A DNA stretch of 64,000 nt from Pseudomonas batumici (lineage in GTDB: Bacteria > Pseudomonadota > Gammaproteobacteria > Pseudomonadales > Pseudomonadaceae). The position numbers were made by a program, and so were the translations under genes. Below, one piece after another: positions 61,058 to 64,000 of this stretch (its first letter is position 1; each line of letters begins with the position of its first letter). Location of the stretch: contig NZ_JXDG01000126.1 of the NCBI RefSeq assembly GCF_000820515.1, positions 1 to 64,000 on the forward strand. The letters run 5' to 3'. The notes under the pieces are model-generated. The model worked only from the letters and a program-made list of their open reading frames with translations, was not told where the DNA came from and made no database searches.

Positions 61058-62493
61058 ACAGCCTCGTCAATATCGGGCAAAGAGAAGACTTCATTTCTCC
61101 CGGCCAACTGGAAAATATTTCCACCACCGCCAGTGTGGGCGAGCGCGTCGATGCGGGCCGACGCTATCAGGAGTACCTGGCGTACTGGGCGGTCCAATCG
61201 CTGCCTGCGGGCCAGGTGGTACTGATCGCCCTCCCCAACAGCCCCGATCTGCTGGCCATGTTTGCGGCTGTCTTGAACAGCGGATATGTCCCGGCCTTGA
61301 TCGCCCCGACCACCCCCGGGGAGCGGATCGCGCAAATGATCGGGGATTTCAGCGCCGGCGCACTGGTTCGGTCGGCCACTCATGAAGCCGCCTGGGCCGG
61401 CTACGGGATAAGCAAGGCGCAGGACCTTGGGCGCTGGCAGGTCGGACAGGTGCCGAACGCGCCGCTGCCGGTCACACAACCGGGCCAGGTCGTCATCGCC
61501 ACTTCAGGGACGTCACGGGCTTTCAGCAGCGGTTGCGTTCACTGGTACAGCGCCTTGCAGACCAACGCGCTGCGCCATGCCCGCAGCATCGGCCTCGACC
61601 GCACTGACCGCATTCTGGTCAACCTGCCGATGTACTACTCGACGGCACTGGTCGCCCAGACCATCGCGGCGTTGGAACTGGGCGCGCACCTGGTCATCAG
61701 CGGCCCTCCGTTTCTGGTGCCCACCTACCTGGAAGACATCCAGGAACATCGCATCACGGCCAGTTCCGTGACGCCGGTGTTGCTGCGTCAGATCAACGCC
61801 CATTCACAGCCCCTCCCAGCGTGCCTGCGTCTGCTCACTGTCGGTGGCGACCTCGCCGCTGCGGCGGAGGTGAGCCATTGCATGGCCGTCAATCCCGGGC
61901 TTGAGCTGTACCTGACTTACGGCATCAGCGAAGCCGGTCCGCGGGTGTCGACTTGCGCGGCGCATCGGGTGTCGGCCCAGCGGCTGAGTTCGGTCGGGCT
62001 GCCTCTGGACGGTACCCAGGTCATGCTCCTGCGTCCGAGCGAGGACAGCCTCGAAGGCGAGTTGCTGGTGAGCTCGGATACCTTGCTGACCAAGAAGATC
62101 GGTCAGGACAGCCACACACCGATCATCGAACGGGACGGCAAGCGTTGGCTGAAAACCGGCGACATCTTCAGCCAGGATCATGAAGGTTATCTGTACTTCA
62201 AAGGCCGCAACTCGGACTTCATCGTCATCCGCGATGAAAAAGTGAACCTGGGCGCGATCAAGCAGATGTGCAAGCGCGTACCCGGTGTTCTGGCCTGCAG
62301 AACCGAAGTGGTCAGCGACGCCTCGGTGCTGGCGGGATTTCAACTGGAACTGACCGTTGACCGGGAAGTGGTTCAGGAAAACCAGGGCGACCATTTCAAG
62401 ACCCGTCTTCTGAAACAGCTCAAACACTATGAGCGGCCGCTGGCGATAGCGCTGCTGCATCGCGACGCCCTGAGCATGACGAACCACAAGTAA
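61054..62493 (+). CDS. Stand-alone AMP-forming acyl ligase/adenylation enzyme
   Basis: 479 residues of the acyl-adenylate-forming superfamily. The P-loop reads 'ATSGTSRAFSSGCVHW' (149-164) instead of TSGTTGxPKG, lacking the usual Pro-Lys. 'TYGISEAGPR' (A5), 'WLKTGDIF' (A7) and 'FKGRNSDFIVIRDEKVN' (A8) are intact. The very last residue is a Lys in 'SMTNHK', in the place of the A10 catalytic Lys. It should activate a small carboxylic acid and load the adjacent ACP. Substrate is unknown. Confidence 0.88.
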   Translation: MNSLVNIGQREDFISPGQLENISTTASVGERVDAGRRYQEYLAYWAVQSLPAGQVVLIALPNSPDLLAMFAAVLNSGYVPALIAPTTPGERIAQMIGDFSAGALVRSATHEAAWAGYGISKAQDLGRWQVGQVPNAPLPVTQPGQVVIATSGTSRAFSSGCVHWYSALQTNALRHARSIGLDRTDRILVNLPMYYSTALVAQTIAALELGAHLVISGPPFLVPTYLEDIQEHRITASSVTPVLLRQINAHSQPLPACLRLLTVGGDLAAAAEVSHCMAVNPGLELYLTYGISEAGPRVSTCAAHRVSAQRLSSVGLPLDGTQVMLLRPSEDSLEGELLVSSDTLLTKKIGQDSHTPIIERDGKRWLKTGDIFSQDHEGYLYFKGRNSDFIVIRDEKVNLGAIKQMCKRVPGVLACRTEVVSDASVLAGFQLELTVDREVVQENQGDHFKTRLLKQLKHYERPLAIALLHRDALSMTNHK

Positions 62494-62502
62494 GGATCCT
62501 TC

Positions 62503-63186
62503 ATGAACAGTCATACCCAATCACTGGCCCGGCAAGTCATCGCGCTACACGATCTTCGTTCGATTGAAGACATCATGGCCAACGTCCCCTTGACCTTGTG
62601 TCACGTCCTGCAAGAGCCCGATGTCTTCAAAACCTACGCGCCCGAGATCGTTCGCCTGAAGTACCCGAAAGACGAATGGGCGCAGCACATAGAGCGCTAT
62701 GAACATTACCGCGATAACGTCATCGCCACGTTGTGTGTGGATGACTACCTTCAGGCCATGCTCGAGCCCCATAGCCGTCTGCCCTGTTTCTGTTCGCAAA
62801 TGGCGGATGTCGCCGGAACGTTGCTGCATGTCATAACCGGCGAGCGTGTCTACGCCGTGCGCAACATCTTCGTGAACTATCTGTATCTACCCCAGCGCTG
62901 GCACTGCATCAACGCCGTGGTCAGGGAGCAACGCATCCGTTACTTCGACGTGTCCGCCTACGCCCAGGTACTGGACAAGCCAAGACGCAAAGTTGTCCAT
63001 CCCGGCGAACTTGAAGGCTTCAATGCCGCCGACATCGCACCGCACTTCATTCACAGCGAGCGGTGGCTTCAAAAAGAACCCTTTGTTCGTCATATCGAAC
63101 TCAAGGGAAAACACATTGAAGACAACTTCTACCCGTCGCCCGTCAGCGGCAAGCCGATCGACGAGTTTCAACGAACTTTCAATTGA
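62503..63186 (+). CDS. Transglutaminase-like Cys-His-Asp protein (putative ACP-dependent acyltransferase)
   Basis: 227 residues, no signal peptide, no recognised family by overall sequence. A candidate triad fits a transglutaminase/papain-like core: Cys97 ('LPCFCSQMADVAG'), His134 ('QRWHCINAV') 37 residues on and Asp149 ('IRYFDVSAY') 15 residues further, with an intervening 'ERVYAVRNIFVN' strand as in the fold. Similar enzymes in biosynthetic clusters (the AdmF type) make amide bonds between carrier-bound acids. It follows the ligase gene by nine bases. The assignment is inference. Confidence 0.5.
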   Translation: MNSHTQSLARQVIALHDLRSIEDIMANVPLTLCHVLQEPDVFKTYAPEIVRLKYPKDEWAQHIERYEHYRDNVIATLCVDDYLQAMLEPHSRLPCFCSQMADVAGTLLHVITGERVYAVRNIFVNYLYLPQRWHCINAVVREQRIRYFDVSAYAQVLDKPRRKVVHPGELEGFNAADIAPHFIHSERWLQKEPFVRHIELKGKHIEDNFYPSPVSGKPIDEFQRTFN

Positions 63187-63252
63187 AATCGGTTGCTCAG
63201 CCCTGGGGCTGGCAACTCTTCACTCCTGCGCAATAGGTATGAGGTCGCGATC

Positions 63253-64000
63253 ATGGACATCAGATCAAACGTCGTCGTTGTTACGGGTCTGGGATGGAAC
63301 ACCGCGTTGGGTGACGACGTGGATGCCGTCACTGAGCGTCTGCTCGACGGGCAGTCAGGCATACGGCCGCTGCCCAGTGAATTACGGCTTAAAAATGACC
63401 GTGCCGCCTACCTTGAGGATGTCGGCAACCCCGACCGCAAGGCGCGACTGATCGAACTCACCACGCAGTCCGTCAAGTCTGCGCTGAGCGACGCCAGGAT
63501 CGATGTGCAAACGCCGAATCCGCACGCCTTCCTGATCATCGGCACCAGCCTGGGTTACCGGCTCGATAGCGAAGAGTTCCACCAGGATCCCCTGCACCAA
63601 TGGACCGATGAAGTGGGCGCCCGGGTCGGCATGACTCCGTTGGCACTGTCGACCGCCTGCTCGTCGGGCTCCGATGCCATTCTGCTGGGCGCCCACCTGA
63701 TTCGCTCGGGACAGGCCGACTTGTGCGTTTGCGGGGGCGCCGACGTATTGGGGGATGCCAAGCGGTTGGCACACACCGCGCTGGGCACGCTTTCCTCGAC
63801 CACCTTGAAGTCATTCGATCAAAGCCACGACGGCACCCTGCTCGGCGAGGGGGCAGGGTTTGTCGTGCTGCAGCGTCAAGGTCTGGAGAGGCACAAGCCC
63901 TATGCCTATCTGGTCGGATGCGGAGCCTCCAACGACGCCGCCGGCCTGACCGCACCGGATGAGACGGGGGCCGGCATTCGCCTGGCGCTGGATCGCGCGC
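63253..64000 (+). CDS. Beta-ketoacyl synthase (ketosynthase), cut by window end
   Basis: The frame from ATG 63253 (GAGG upstream) stays open to the end of the window, giving 249 residues of a thiolase-fold condensing enzyme. It starts 'VVVVTGLGWNTALG' as FabF-like proteins do, and the active-site Cys136 is in 'ALSTACSSGSDA'. 'FDQSHDGTLLGEGAGFVVLQ' is also typical. The two catalytic histidines lie beyond the edge. A clear family member; it extends a chain on the carrier protein encoded before it. The gene continues past 64000. Confidence 0.93.
   Translation, partial: MDIRSNVVVVTGLGWNTALGDDVDAVTERLLDGQSGIRPLPSELRLKNDRAAYLEDVGNPDRKARLIELTTQSVKSALSDARIDVQTPNPHAFLIIGTSLGYRLDSEEFHQDPLHQWTDEVGARVGMTPLALSTACSSGSDAILLGAHLIRSGQADLCVCGGADVLGDAKRLAHTALGTLSSTTLKSFDQSHDGTLLGEGAGFVVLQRQGLERHKPYAYLVGCGASNDAAGLTAPDETGAGIRLALDRA

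Overview
The window is high-GC DNA from a fluorescent Pseudomonas. The evidence is the gene families, the characteristic REP palindromes with an AGGAGCCGGCTTGC core, and a chromosomal block (ydeP-like oxidoreductase, fdhD, lysR, yrfG, nudE, cysQ, dctD/dctB, rml) whose order resembles other pseudomonads as I remember them. A complete phzABCDEFG operon with phzR and phzI places it among the phenazine-producing members of the P. fluorescens/P. chlororaphis complex. No phenazine-modifying gene lies beside the operon, so phenazine-1-carboxylic acid (PCA) is the expected local end product.

Layout. 0-11 kb: tail of a polyamine-type ABC permease, an HD hydrolase, GlxA- and AraC-type regulators, a periplasmic penicillin/AHL-acylase-like enzyme, a thioredoxin-like protein, a hydrolase/thioesterase pair, a LuxR-type response regulator, a CheR-type methyltransferase and a glycine-zipper protein. 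11-18 kb: a LodA/GoxA-type quinoprotein oxidase with its LodB-type flavoprotein, then an FdhF/YdeP molybdoenzyme with FdhD. 18-28 kb: core metabolism (LysR, yrfG, nudE, cysQ, thioesterase), the DctB/DctD two-component system and rmlBACD for dTDP-L-rhamnose. 28-36.5 kb: a three-domain kinase/linker/aminotransferase protein followed by aguB and aguA (agmatine to putrescine), a small conserved protein, a DsbA-like protein, a candidate small RNA and an OprD-family porin.

36.8-49.9 kb: a multicopper oxidase converges on the phenazine operon (phzA to phzG, minus strand). phzR is divergent from phzA and phzI converges on phzR. A perfect 16-bp lux-type box lies upstream of phzI and a degenerate one lies between phzA and phzR, at near-identical distances from their -10 boxes. 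An AbiEi/AbiEii toxin-antitoxin pair follows, with a striking periodic operator array, then a phytanoyl-CoA-dioxygenase-like protein.

50-57.3 kb: an alternative heme-copper oxidase cluster. Subunit II carries two fused cytochrome c domains, and there are two tandem subunit-III-like genes.

57.3-64 kb: after an AT-rich boundary comes the start of a probable specialized-metabolite cluster that I cannot match to a known product: RidA, MFS exporter, cation/proton antiporter, free acyl carrier protein, stand-alone adenylating ligase, a transglutaminase-like Cys-His-Asp protein and a ketosynthase cut by the window edge. This is the best candidate here for an undescribed system: an acid would be activated and loaded on the ACP, extended by the ketosynthase, and possibly released or condensed by the transglutaminase-like enzyme.

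REP elements occur at 0.3, 1.3, 3.8, 21.0 and 31.3 kb. I saw none after 31.4 kb, which fits the right half being accessory DNA. I saw no tRNA, rRNA, integrase, transposase or CRISPR array.
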